A DNA stretch of 39,080 nucleotides from positions 1 to 39,080 of the forward strand of contig JBBRZF010000009.1 of assembly GCA_038236965.1 (NCBI GenBank), written 5' to 3'. Below are positions 9,487 through 18,973 of this stretch, one piece after another; position 1 is the stretch's first letter, and each line of letters begins with the position of its first letter. The notes beneath the pieces are model-generated. The model did not search any database and had not been told where the DNA came from. It saw only the letters and a list, made by a program, of their open reading frames with translations. The translations under genes and the position numbers were made by a program. The DNA is from JBBRZF01 sp038236965. Lineage in GTDB: Bacteria > Acidobacteriota > Terriglobia > Terriglobales > Acidobacteriaceae.

Positions 9487-9534
9487 GGGTCATTTAGTCA
9501 TTGAGTCATTGGGTTATTGAGTTATTGGGTCCTT
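9487..9534. repeat. Octamer tandem array downstream of fabI
   Basis: Six 8-bp units follow each other without gaps: GGGTCATT, TAGTCATT, GAGTCATT, GGGTTATT, GAGTTATT, GGGTCCTT (consensus GRGTYATT). The array starts 6 bases after the fabI stop. It is followed at 9541-9553 by CAAAGGCAAGAGC, the same 13-mer found at 10564-10576. Confidence 0.85.
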
Positions 9535-9554
9535 GATGGTCAAAGGCAAGAGCT

Positions 9555-9581
9555 AGGTCACGCTTCTGGCGTGGCCTTTTC
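9555..9581 (+). terminator. Intrinsic terminator of fabI
   Basis: The stem AGGTCACGC/GCGTGGCCT (9555-9563 with 9569-9577, one G-T wobble) has a 5-base loop and is followed by TTTTC. It lies between fabI and the convergent STAS gene. Confidence 0.8.
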
Positions 9582-9955
9582 TATGCTACGCATTCGTTCA
9601 GGGAGCGCCATGCGACTGCTTCGGAGAGGTGGACGCTGAGAACAGAGTGAAGATTGGTGAGACAGAGGAGTTGGAGCACCGGGGAGGAAGGGCAAGCGTA
9701 GACAACCGTACGGTCGTGCACGACGGCCGTGCGATGCACATCGACCAAGGCCCCTAAACCGCGGGCATCCATGTGAGTCACGTTGCGAAGCTGAATGAAC
9801 AGCACGTCATAACGCGAAAGGGCGCTACGCGAGTGTTCGACGAATTCGGTGGCCTCGCGTCCAAAGATGATGCGTCCGCTACATTCGAGAATACCGACGG
9901 AACCCTCCGCACTCTCGGCAATCCTCAACTTCGATTCAGAAAGATGAAAGCTCAT
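9581..9955 (-). CDS. STAS-domain protein (anti-sigma-factor antagonist-like) lacking the phospho-serine
   Basis: This 124-residue single-domain protein has the STAS alternation of strands and helices: VGILECSGRIIFG, then VLFIQLRNVTHMDARGLGALVDVH, then TVVYACPSSPVLQLL. The loop that normally reads D-S-S/x-G-L-G is D63-A64-R65-G66-L67-G68. The serine phosphorylated in SpoIIAA/RsbV-type proteins is therefore absent. The protein may act constitutively, or as a scaffold as in stressosome or ABC-associated STAS proteins. It lies 34 bases downstream of tsaE and probably shares its transcript. The stop codon abuts the fabI terminator. Fold assignment is fairly secure. The partner is unknown, because no anti-sigma kinase or phosphatase is encoded nearby. 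Confidence 0.8.
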   Translation of the reverse strand: MSFHLSESKLRIAESAEGSVGILECSGRIIFGREATEFVEHSRSALSRYDVLFIQLRNVTHMDARGLGALVDVHRTAVVHDRTVVYACPSSPVLQLLCLTNLHSVLSVHLSEAVAWRSLNECVA

Positions 9956-9989
9956 GGGAATAGCCTACGGAGTTGTGTTTGCCGTCGGG

Positions 9990-10436
9990 TTAAGGAATGA
10001 TTGCAGTGCTGTTAATTATTACAGTGATCTCGCGGGTATGTTCCCCCAGGCGGGCGATGGATATTTCGACATCGCGTTCGCGCACGAAGCGCGGAAACTT
10101 CTCTCCCCACTCGATGAGCAGGATGTTGCCAGGCTCGTTGATGAGGTCGTCGAGTCCGAGGGTGTAGAGTTCGCGCTCGGTCTCTATGCGATAGAGGTCG
10201 ATGTGGTAGAGCGTGCGCTCGGGGCCATGATATTCGTGTACCAAAGTGAACGTCGGACTGGTTACGTCTTCCTGCTTGGCTGCCGAGAACGCCTCGGCAA
10301 TTCCCTTCACCATGGTTGTCTTGCCCGCGCCGAGGTCTCCGCGAAGGAGCACGATGCGCGCATCGCGAAGACGGGGTGCGAGTTCGCGTCCGAGCGCGAT
10401 GGTTTCATCGGCGGAGTTGGTGAGGTGGGAAGGCAT
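9990..10436 (-). CDS. tsaE: tRNA threonylcarbamoyladenosine biosynthesis ATPase TsaE
   Basis: TsaE (YjeE) is the ATPase of the TsaB-TsaD-TsaE complex that makes the t6A modification on ANN-decoding tRNAs. The 148-residue length is typical. The P-loop GDLGAGKTT lies at 33-41. Other family landmarks are SPTFTLVHEY, the Y-H-I-D-L-Y-R segment and LLIEWGEKFP near the end. The start at 10436 is the only good one. The gene lies downstream of nnr. In many bacteria tsaE is fused to or adjacent to nnr, so the neighbourhood supports the call. Between them lies a 243-base gap with a palindromic repeat element. The STAS gene follows after 34 bases. Confidence 0.93.
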   Translation of the reverse strand: MPSHLTNSADETIALGRELAPRLRDARIVLLRGDLGAGKTTMVKGIAEAFSAAKQEDVTSPTFTLVHEYHGPERTLYHIDLYRIETERELYTLGLDDLINEPGNILLIEWGEKFPRFVRERDVEISIARLGEHTREITVIINSTAIIP

Positions 10437-10556
10437 GGAAGTATTTTACAGGGGGGAGGGTGCGAACTGGAGAAGCCAAGTCAAGGCTGAAATAATTGGA
10501 TGGGTGGAATCCCAGGTTAACGCCGCAAAAGCGCCGCGAACCGGGGCATTGGTAGA

Positions 10557-10657
10557 GCAAGAGCAAAGGCAAGAGCAAGACGAGCTTCGCTCGTCCGCCA
10601 CGGACGGGGCGTCCGGGCCCACGCGAGGCAGGGCAAGAGCAAGGGCAGGGCCAACGC
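10557..10657. repeat. REP-like palindromic element flanked by GCAAGAGC repeats
   Basis: Two perfect hairpins stand next to each other and share bases. One is GACGAG-CTTCG-CTCGTC (10579-10595) and the other CGTCCG-CCA-CGGACG (10592-10606). They are followed by a GC-rich stretch. On both sides are runs built from G(C)AAGAGCAA/GGCAAGAGC words: 10557-10579 on the left and 10626-10650 on the right. The left run contains CAAAGGCAAGAGC (10564-10576), also present after fabI. There is no U tract, so it is not a simple terminator. It sits between nnr and tsaE. Confidence 0.75.
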
Positions 10658-10679
10658 GAAGTCAATGGCAAAACAAAGG

Positions 10680-12251
10680 CTACGAGATGCGTTGTATCTT
10701 CGCGCCAGCCCAACTCCGCGCCCGGAAGATGGCTTCCGGCAAATAGCGCAGCAGGTCGGTGGCGATGAGTGGTTGTTCGCCCAAGGTGTCGCGCGCGATG
10801 TCTCCGGCAGCGCCGTGCAGATAGACGGCGGCCAGGACGGCATCGTCCAGTTGCTTTGGAAATTGCGCGATGAGGCCAGCGATGATTCCGGTGAGGATGT
10901 CTCCTGTGCCTCCGGTGGCCATGCCGGCGTTGCCGGTGGGATTCACCCAGGTGCGTCCATCGGGAAATGCGACCACTGTCCGGAATCCCTTGAGGACGAC
11001 GGTGCATTTGTGAGCGGCGGCAAATTTGCGCGCGGTGCCGAGGCGGTCCTGCTGAATCTGCGGAATGGTGAGCGCGGTGAGTCGCGCCATTTCTCCGGGA
11101 TGCGGCGTGATGACGAGCGGGCGCGCGGATTCATCGAGCTCGCCGAGTTTTCCTTCGAAGGCGTTGAGCGCGTCGGCGTCGAGCACGAGTGGAAGTGTGG
11201 AGCGCTTGCAGAGTACGCGGACGAAGTGAACGGTGTCGGCGTCGCGCGATATGCCGGGGCCCACGGCGATGACGTTCTTCCCTGCTGAAAGTTTAACGAT
11301 GCGTTCGTTTTGCAGCGAGGCCAGCGCGATGCTTCCCGCCAGCGTTTCGTCGAGCGCTTCGGTCATGAGTTCGGGAGCGAAGCTGGCTACGGTGGAGAGC
11401 ACGGAGCGAGCGGTGGCGACCGTCGAGAGTCCGGCTCCGGCGCGCAGCGCGGCCATGCCGGACATGGCTGCGGCTCCGGCTTTTCCGACCGAGCCTCCGA
11501 TGATGAGCGCGTGACCGAAGCGTCCCTTGTTGGAATCGAGCGGGCGCGCTGCGAGCAGCGATGCGATTTCCCGAGCGGTGATCACCTCAAGTTTTAGTGC
11601 GCTGTTGATGGCCTCATCGGGCGAACCGATGGCGGCCACCGCGACGGGGCCGCGCGTGAGTCCGCCGAAGACGTGCGCGGGGCGCGGCGCAGTGAAGGTA
11701 ATGACGGCATCCGAGCGCGCGATGGTTCCCGATTGCAGCGACATGGAATCCGAGCTTGCGCCCGAGGGAATGTCGATGGCGAGCACGGGCGCGGTCGTTT
11801 TATTCAGCGCTTCAATGGCGTGCGCGATGAGTCCCGTGACCGGCGGACGAAATCCTGTGCCGAGTACCGCGTCCAGAATGAGGTCGGCGTTGCCGAGTCC
11901 GCGGGTAAGTTCGTTTTCCAGATCGTGCTCGGAGCGGATCACCACTGGACGCATCGGCAGCCGCGAAAACATATTGGCCGCGTCCCCCTTCAGTTCCGAA
12001 GGGTCGGCCAGCAGCAGCACTTCGACGACTTTTCCAGCCTGGTGAAGTTTGCGTGCCGCCACCAATCCGTCGCCGCCGTTATTCCCTTTTCCGCAGAGAA
12101 CGGAGATGCGCATGGCCTGCGGAAATTGTTCGCGCGCAAAAGCGGCGGCAGCCGTGCCTGCGTTCTCCATCAGCCCAAGCGAGTTCACGCCGAAGCGTTC
12201 ACCGGTGACGCGATCGATGGTGCGCATTTCTTCGGCGGTGGTGATCTTCAT
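10680..12251 (-). CDS. nnr: Bifunctional NAD(P)H-hydrate repair enzyme (epimerase plus ADP/ATP-dependent dehydratase)
   Basis: Nnr repairs damaged NAD(P)HX in the cytoplasm. The N-terminal YjeF_N half (about 1-210) epimerises S/R-NAD(P)HX. It shows CGKGNNGGDGLVAARKL and VLAIDIPSGASSD. The C-terminal half (about 225-520) is the ribokinase-fold dehydratase with GGSVGKAGAAAMSGMAALRAG, LDADALNAF, ITPHPGEMARL and the nucleotide-binding NPTGNAGMATGGTGDILTG. The total of 523 residues is normal for the fused form. The ATG at 12251 lies one base after the stop of the K+ channel gene (TGAC-ATG), with an AAGGGC site, so translation is likely coupled. A TTG at 12266 is a possible earlier start. Confidence 0.95.
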   Translation of the reverse strand: MKITTAEEMRTIDRVTGERFGVNSLGLMENAGTAAAAFAREQFPQAMRISVLCGKGNNGGDGLVAARKLHQAGKVVEVLLLADPSELKGDAANMFSRLPMRPVVIRSEHDLENELTRGLGNADLILDAVLGTGFRPPVTGLIAHAIEALNKTTAPVLAIDIPSGASSDSMSLQSGTIARSDAVITFTAPRPAHVFGGLTRGPVAVAAIGSPDEAINSALKLEVITAREIASLLAARPLDSNKGRFGHALIIGGSVGKAGAAAMSGMAALRAGAGLSTVATARSVLSTVASFAPELMTEALDETLAGSIALASLQNERIVKLSAGKNVIAVGPGISRDADTVHFVRVLCKRSTLPLVLDADALNAFEGKLGELDESARPLVITPHPGEMARLTALTIPQIQQDRLGTARKFAAAHKCTVVLKGFRTVVAFPDGRTWVNPTGNAGMATGGTGDILTGIIAGLIAQFPKQLDDAVLAAVYLHGAAGDIARDTLGEQPLIATDLLRYLPEAIFRARSWAGAKIQRIS

Positions 12252-12252
12252 G

Positions 12253-13254
12253 TCAGCCCTTGGCAATCCCTTCCAGTTCGCGGAGGTTGGTGGGCTTGCC
12301 CATGGCGATGAGGAAATCGCCGGCGTGGATCACGTCGTCTGACGCGGGATTGTAATGCATGGGCTCGCCTTCGCGCTTGATGGCCAGCACGATGATTCCG
12401 TGTTGTCCGCGTATGTGCGAACTGGCGATGGTCTTTTCCGCGATGGAAGAAGTGGGGGCGACCTGTATCTCCTCGATCTCGAGGCCGAGTTCGCTTTGCT
12501 GCACCATGGCTACGTCGATGAAGTCGACGACGTTGGGACGCAGGAAGCTGTGTGCGATGCGGTGTCCCGCAAAATGGTAGGGAGAGACGACGATATCGGC
12601 TCCGGCGGTGCGAAGGACTTTTTCGGCATTGTCTTCACTGGCGCGCGCGATGATCTTCAGCTTGGGATTGATGCTGCGCGCGGTGAGCACGATGTAGGTA
12701 TTGATGGCGTCGGTGGTAGTGGCGGCGACGAGTCCGGCAGCGTGGTCGATGCGGGCTTCGCGGAGGATGCGTTCCTGTGTGGCGTCGCCAACGACGAGCA
12801 GCGGAAACTCCGGGCGATAGCGTTCGGCCTTGGCTTCGTTGGCTTCGATGACGAGGAAGGGAGCGGGCTTTCGCGCCAGTTCGCGCGCGACGCTGCGGCC
12901 TACGCGTCCGGCGCCGCAGATGATGTAGTGGCCGGTAAGCCGGCTTATCTCGCGTTCCATACGCCGCCTGCCAAATAGATTTTCAAACTCAAATTCTACC
13001 AGCGCCTGGGTGAGCGCGCCGATGCCGAGGAAGACCGTGGTGAATCCCGCAATGATAAGACCCAGGTTGAAGATGCGACCAGCGTGGGAGAGCGGATGGA
13101 CTTCCTGATATCCGATGGTGGTGAACGTGGTCACCACCATATAGAGGCCGTCGAACAACGGCCAGCCTTCGATGAAGTGGAAGCCAAGGGTTCCCACCAC
13201 CAGCAGGGTGGCGAGCACGGCGGCCAGTACGCGGATATTGCGAAGGGCTTTCAT
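12253..13254 (-). CDS. Two-TM potassium channel with RCK (TrkA-N/TrkA-C) module
   Basis: The 333-residue protein resembles MthK-type prokaryotic K+ channels. A first helix (about 8-27) precedes a pore loop (FDGLYMVVTTFTTIGYQEVHP) and a second helix (about 60-85). An RCK domain follows, with the nucleotide-binding motif GAGRVGRSVARELARKP and a downstream acidic residue (VIEAN). A C-terminal TrkA_C domain lies at about 245-330. It should gate K+ flow in response to a cytoplasmic ligand such as NAD(H), an adenine nucleotide or Ca2+. The selectivity filter reads T46-I-G-Y-Q50 rather than T-V-G-Y-G; the last glycine is replaced by Gln, encoded by a clear CAG. It probably forms an operon with nnr, since the genes almost touch. 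Confidence 0.9.
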   Translation of the reverse strand: MKALRNIRVLAAVLATLLVVGTLGFHFIEGWPLFDGLYMVVTTFTTIGYQEVHPLSHAGRIFNLGLIIAGFTTVFLGIGALTQALVEFEFENLFGRRRMEREISRLTGHYIICGAGRVGRSVARELARKPAPFLVIEANEAKAERYRPEFPLLVVGDATQERILREARIDHAAGLVAATTTDAINTYIVLTARSINPKLKIIARASEDNAEKVLRTAGADIVVSPYHFAGHRIAHSFLRPNVVDFIDVAMVQQSELGLEIEEIQVAPTSSIAEKTIASSHIRGQHGIIVLAIKREGEPMHYNPASDDVIHAGDFLIAMGKPTNLRELEGIAKG

Positions 13255-13320
13255 CTCTTGCTGCGGATTCTACGCCTGCCGCGCACAACATTCAGCAGCA
13301 GCCTCGGTGGACGTACCCAC

Positions 13321-13357
13321 AAAGCAAAGACCCTCTAGTGCTATGCACCAGAGGGTC
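13321..13357 (-). terminator. Intrinsic terminator of the APC permease gene at 13383
   Basis: On the minus strand GACCCTCT/AGAGGGTC plus an inner GTGC/GCAC (13329-13357, one mismatch, 3-base loop) is followed by TTTGCTTTG. The strong 12-bp hairpin lies 26 bases after the permease stop and isolates it from the K+ channel gene. Confidence 0.85.
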
Positions 13358-13382
13358 GAAGGTCATTGCTTACGGGCGAAGT

Positions 13383-14981
<1,599 letters not shown>

Positions 14982-15126
14982 CCTGAGTGTTCTCCTTGTT
15001 CAGTGTGCAAACGTTCCAGTGTGCGGAGTTGCTGCCCTTCGTCTCCACGCGCTAGCCGGTAGCTGTTCGCTCCGATAGATCTTTGAATATTTAGGCGACG
15101 CTGCGCGCCGGCCTCAAACAATCGGG

Positions 15127-16641
15127 CTAGGCGTTTTCAGGCGCTTTGCGCGACCACATGTAATAGACCGGGATTCCCAACAAGACGATGATCAGTCCCG
15201 GCCAAGTGTATTGAGGCTTGTAGCGCAACAAGACTACATCAATATAGAGCGCCATCAAAATGTAGATTGCGGGCAAATACGGATATCCGAAAGCGCGGTA
15301 GGGACGCGGGGCGTCAGGCTGCGTGCGGCGCAGCACAAACAGACCGACCAGCGTGAGGATATAGAACACCAGCACGGCGAACATGGTGTAGTCGAGAAGC
15401 TGTCCGTAACTGCCGCTGAGACAGAGAATGCAGGTCCACACGGCCTGCACGCCGAGCGAAATGGCGGGCGTCTTGTACTTCGGATGAAGCGTGCCGACGG
15501 ATTTGAAGAAAAGTCCGTCCTTGGCCATCGCGTAATAAACGCGCGCGCCGGAGAGGATCAATCCGTTGTTGCAACCAAAAGTCGAGATGAGGATGGCTCC
15601 CGCCATCAGGAGCGCGCCTGCGTGTCCGAACATCTGCTGCATGACGGCGGTGGCGACGCGATCTTCAGAGGCATATTGAATGCCGCGCTGCGTCAGGTTC
15701 ATGCCATGCGGGTCGCCCAGCAGCGGCAAGGCCAGCAGGTAAACCAGGTTGCAAGCGAGATAGATAAGGATGACCGCGCCGGTTCCGATCGCCAGCGAGA
15801 GTGGCAGGTTGCGGCTGGGATTCTTGACCTCTCCGGCGGTGAAGGTCACCGAGTTCCACGCGTCGGCGGAGAAGAGCGAACCGACCTGCGCAATGGCGAT
15901 GATAGCAATGGTCCCCACGGCAGCGGTTGCGCCTGCGAGTCCCACAGGGATGATGTGCTGCGCGCTCAAGGATGCGTTCATCCAGAAGTTGGCACCGAAG
16001 TTCGCGGCGATAGCTTGCGGATTCGCGCCGATGAAGATGCCGAAGAAGACGACGGCCAGCAGCGCGGCAACCTTCGCGAAGGTGAACAGGTTCTGGACGA
16101 TGGCTCCGGTCTTTACGCCGAAGATGTTGACGACGGAAAGCAGGATGACCGTGGCGATGGCGACCAGGTTCTGCGTGTTCAGGCCGACATCCATATTGCC
16201 GAAGACCATGGGGCCGACCGGAAGCGGCGGCACCTTGTAATGAAAGCTCAGCCAGTTGGACGCGGAGACGGCGGGAAAAAACACGCCGAGAAATTTTCCA
16301 AAGGCGACGCCGACAGCCGCAATGGTTCCGCATTGGATGACGAGGAAGAACGTCCATCCGTAGAGGAATCCCCAAAGCGGGCCGAGCGATTCGCGGAGGT
16401 AAACGTATTGGCCTCCGGCATGAGGCATCATGGCCGCGAGTTCGCCGTAAGCGAGCGCGGCGCTGATGGTCATGAATCCCGTGACGAGCCAGGCGGCGAT
16501 GAGCAGCGCGGGCGAGGCAGTGAGTCGTGCGATGTCCGCCGAAACGATGAAGACGCCGGAGCCGACCATCGAGCCCATGACCAGCATGGTTGACGAGGTG
16601 AGACCTAAACCTTTGACCAGTCCGGAATCCTGCTGGTCCAT
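15127..16641 (-). CDS. APC-superfamily amino-acid permease, LAT/exchanger type
   Basis: The 504-residue membrane protein has about 12 helices. Start 16641 (MDQQDSGLVKGLGL) is chosen because it puts the helix-1 motif LTSSTMLVMGSMVGSGVFIV at the normal distance from the N-terminus. A GTG at 16722 would add 27 unlikely residues. Neither start has a strong ribosome-binding site. Helix 6 contains LFSADAWNSVTFTAGEVKNPSRNLP, typical of the LAT/AdiC branch of APC exchangers. A later segment, SGARVYYAMAKDGLFF, is also typical. It likely exchanges or takes up amino acids; the substrate is unknown. It follows thiE after 134 bases that begin with a degenerate heptamer array. Confidence 0.88.
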   Translation of the reverse strand: MDQQDSGLVKGLGLTSSTMLVMGSMVGSGVFIVSADIARLTASPALLIAAWLVTGFMTISAALAYGELAAMMPHAGGQYVYLRESLGPLWGFLYGWTFFLVIQCGTIAAVGVAFGKFLGVFFPAVSASNWLSFHYKVPPLPVGPMVFGNMDVGLNTQNLVAIATVILLSVVNIFGVKTGAIVQNLFTFAKVAALLAVVFFGIFIGANPQAIAANFGANFWMNASLSAQHIIPVGLAGATAAVGTIAIIAIAQVGSLFSADAWNSVTFTAGEVKNPSRNLPLSLAIGTGAVILIYLACNLVYLLALPLLGDPHGMNLTQRGIQYASEDRVATAVMQQMFGHAGALLMAGAILISTFGCNNGLILSGARVYYAMAKDGLFFKSVGTLHPKYKTPAISLGVQAVWTCILCLSGSYGQLLDYTMFAVLVFYILTLVGLFVLRRTQPDAPRPYRAFGYPYLPAIYILMALYIDVVLLRYKPQYTWPGLIIVLLGIPVYYMWSRKAPENA

Positions 16642-16739
16642 CGATTGGCGTCGTTCAGACGCAGTTTGTACCTGGCTCAGAGGGTGCCCCCAACAGTATG
16701 CAAAGTGGGGAAACTTTAGCACAGAAAGACCGGAATAGC

Positions 16740-16779
16740 TGTCAGGAAGCTACTAAGCCACCAGCCACATAGCTGCTAG
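16740..16779. repeat. Degenerate heptamer array at the 3' end of thiE
   Basis: Reading the minus strand from the last codons of thiE, the sequence breaks into 7-base units AGCTAGC, AGCTATG, TGGCTGG, TGGCTTA, GTAGCTT and then decays. The first unit contains the thiE stop codon TAG (16776-16778). The period is evident but individual units differ by up to three bases. Confidence 0.55.
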
Positions 16780-17396
16780 CTGGACTGCAAGAAATCTTGG
16801 GCCGCGCTGGGGTCGCGGAGGAGGTCAGAGATGAGGGCGACGGAGTCGGCTCCAGCGGCGAGGACTTTGCGGAAATTGAGTCGGGTGATTCCGCCAATGG
16901 CGACCAGCGGCTTCGCGGTGAGAGCCTTGGCGGCGCGCACGCCGTCGAGTCCGACGACAGGGTCGGGATTCTGTTTCGATGTGGTAGCGAAGACCGGGCC
17001 GATGGCAACGTAATCCGCCGAGGTCGCGGCGGCCTCGCTGAGTTGCGCTGGATTGTGCGTCGAGACGCCGAGGATGCGGTCGCGCCCGATGATGGCGCGC
17101 ACGGACTCGGGAGAGAGGTCGTCCTGCCCAACATGCACGCCGTCGAAGCCAGCGGCCAGGCAGAGGTCGGCGCGGTCATTCATGATGAGCTTCACTTCGT
17201 CGGGAAGCACGCGACGAAGTTCGCGAGCCTGGCTCAGCATCTCCCGCGAAGATGAATCCTTGGCGCGATATTGCATCAGCGTGACGCCGGATTGCGCGAG
17301 TTGTTGCGCGAGTTCAAGAAGTTGCGAGGCGCGCGCGTGTTCGGTCGTGAGTTCGGGAAAGCAGGAGAGGTCGAGGATGGGGTAGAGGGAGAGCAT
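16776..17396 (-). CDS. thiE: Thiamine-phosphate synthase ThiE
   Basis: ThiE joins HMP-pyrophosphate and THZ-phosphate into thiamine phosphate. The 206-residue TIM barrel shows the family motifs in order: LMQYRAKD, IMNDRADLCLAAGFDGVHVG, DDLSPESVR, GVSTHNPAQLSEA, YVAIGPVFATTSKQNPDPVV (diphosphate and substrate loop) and KPLVAIGGI. The ATG at 17396 (MLSLYPILDLSC) is chosen because the extension to 17486 would translate the AATTACC repeat. No Shine-Dalgarno sequence is visible; a tandem array runs right up to the start codon. No TPP riboswitch is seen upstream. It lies downstream of accC, with no other thi gene in the window. Confidence 0.93.
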   Translation of the reverse strand: MLSLYPILDLSCFPELTTEHARASQLLELAQQLAQSGVTLMQYRAKDSSSREMLSQARELRRVLPDEVKLIMNDRADLCLAAGFDGVHVGQDDLSPESVRAIIGRDRILGVSTHNPAQLSEAAATSADYVAIGPVFATTSKQNPDPVVGLDGVRAAKALTAKPLVAIGGITRLNFRKVLAAGADSVALISDLLRDPSAAQDFLQSS

Positions 17397-17428
17397 TTGT
17401 AATTGGGTAATTTGTAATTTGGTAATTG
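17397..17428. repeat. AATTACC-type tandem array at the thiE start codon
   Basis: The plus strand reads AATTGGGT, AATTTGT, AATTTGGT, AATTGAAC directly adjoining the thiE start codon (17394-17396). The 7-8 bp period and the GGGTAATT-like unit resemble the GGGTTATT units after fabI. The array occupies the place where a ribosome-binding site would be expected. Confidence 0.7.
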
Positions 17429-17494
17429 AACCAATGTACACCAACAAAAAACCGTCCTCGCGGCGGCTCTTCCTAATACCTGACACCCAAAACG

Positions 17495-18847
17495 CTACTT
17501 CCCCTTCTTCGCCAAAAATCTTTCCATGAACTTCGTATCGAAGTTTCCATTGATGAAGTCGGGGTCTTTCATGATGCGTCTATGCAGCGGGATGCTGGTC
17601 TTGATGCCTTCCACGATGAACATATCCAGCGCGCGAGACATGCGCTGGATGGCTTCGTTGCGGTCCTTGCCGCGCACGATGAGTTTAGCGATGAGCGAAT
17701 CGTAGTAGGGCGGCACGACGGCTTCGGCGTAGGCGGCGGTGTCCATGCGGACGCCGGTTCCGCCGGGCGTGTGCCAGGTGGTGATCTTTCCCGCCGAGGG
17801 AGTGAACTTGTCCGGGTCTTCGGCGTTGATGCGGCATTCGATCGAGTGCCCGCGATGTACGATAGGGCCGTTGAGCACGTCGGACATTTTTGCTCCGGCG
17901 GCGATCATGATCTGGCTCTTGACGAGGTCAACATCGGTGACCATTTCGGTAACCGGATGTTCGACCTGTATGCGCGTGTTCATCTCGATAAAGTTGAGGC
18001 TGCCATCTTCATCCATCAGGAACTCGATGGTTCCCGCGTTGTGGTAGCCGATGGTGGAGAGCGTACTCTCCAGGAGTTTGCCGATGCGCGCGCGCATCTC
18101 CGGTTTGACGGCGGGAGAAGGCGATTCTTCCAGTAGTTTCTGGTGACGTCGCTGGATGCTGCACTCGCGGTCGCCGAGCGAAACGACGTTGCCATGCTCG
18201 TCGGCGAGAATCTGGAACTCGATGTGGCGCGGGCGCTCGATGAATTTCTCCATATAGAGGTCGCCGTTGCCGAAGGCCGCTGCCGCTTCCGACTGCGCTG
18301 CGTGAAACAGGTTGGGAAGTTCTTCCGCCGAACGCATGACGCGCATACCGCGTCCGCCGCCTCCGGCTGAGGCCTTCACGATGACCGGGAATCCGACCGT
18401 CTGTGCCCACTCGGCAGCTTCTTCCTGCGACGCGATGACGCCGTCGGAACCGGGCAGGATGGGCACGCCTGCCTTCTTCATGGCCATGCGGGCTTTTTCC
18501 TTCTCGCCCATCATGCGCATGATCTCCGGACGCGGCCCGATGAACTTGATGCCGCAGGTTTCCACCACTTCCGCGAAATTTGCGTTCTCGCTCAGCAATC
18601 CGTAGCCGGGATGGATGGCGTCCACGTTGGCGATCTCAGCGGCGGAGATGACGGCGGGAATATTGAGATAGCTTTCCGACGGGCGCGGCGGACCGATGCA
18701 GATGGCTTCATCCGCAAAGCGTACGTGCAGAGAGTTGCGGTCGGCCTCGCTGTAGACGGCGACGGCCTTGATGCCGAGTTCCTTGCAGGCACAGATTACG
18801 CGGAGGGCGATCTCACCGCGATTGGCGATCAGTATCTTCTTAAACAT
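17495..18847 (-). CDS. accC: Acetyl-CoA carboxylase, biotin carboxylase subunit
   Basis: AccC uses ATP and bicarbonate to carboxylate the biotin on AccB, the first half-reaction of malonyl-CoA synthesis. The 450 residues match the usual length. Start 18847 (MFKKILIANRGEIALRV) is the classic N-terminus. The ATP-grasp glycine-rich loop is KASAGGGGRGMRVM. Other signatures are MEKFIERPRHIEFQ, the SLGDRECSIQRRHQKLLEE motif, FIEMNTRIQVEHPVTE with the catalytic region, and GHSIECRINAEDP. All look intact. It is preceded by accB with a 166-base gap that contains a strong palindrome. The carboxyltransferase genes accA and accD are not in the window. Confidence 0.97.
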   Translation of the reverse strand: MFKKILIANRGEIALRVICACKELGIKAVAVYSEADRNSLHVRFADEAICIGPPRPSESYLNIPAVISAAEIANVDAIHPGYGLLSENANFAEVVETCGIKFIGPRPEIMRMMGEKEKARMAMKKAGVPILPGSDGVIASQEEAAEWAQTVGFPVIVKASAGGGGRGMRVMRSAEELPNLFHAAQSEAAAAFGNGDLYMEKFIERPRHIEFQILADEHGNVVSLGDRECSIQRRHQKLLEESPSPAVKPEMRARIGKLLESTLSTIGYHNAGTIEFLMDEDGSLNFIEMNTRIQVEHPVTEMVTDVDLVKSQIMIAAGAKMSDVLNGPIVHRGHSIECRINAEDPDKFTPSAGKITTWHTPGGTGVRMDTAAYAEAVVPPYYDSLIAKLIVRGKDRNEAIQRMSRALDMFIVEGIKTSIPLHRRIMKDPDFINGNFDTKFMERFLAKKGK

Positions 18848-18973
18848 GCGGAAAAGCGCAAGGGCCATGCCGCGATTTCAGCGGCATTCATTGATAGGCC
18901 GAGGGCTGGAACCTCCTGGGTTCACTTCGCGAGATTACTTCGCGGCTTTATTGGGATACTCCACGGGAGAACT

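Noticed and set aside
15211..16593. 460-codon plus-strand open frame opposite the second permease
   Set aside because: Same reasoning: its composition is an antisense artefact and it has no start signal, while the minus-strand protein has a full set of helices.
17397..17494. TPP riboswitch upstream of thiE
   Set aside because: The conserved CUGAGA and ACCUGA-type core is absent and the gap is too short and repeat-filled.
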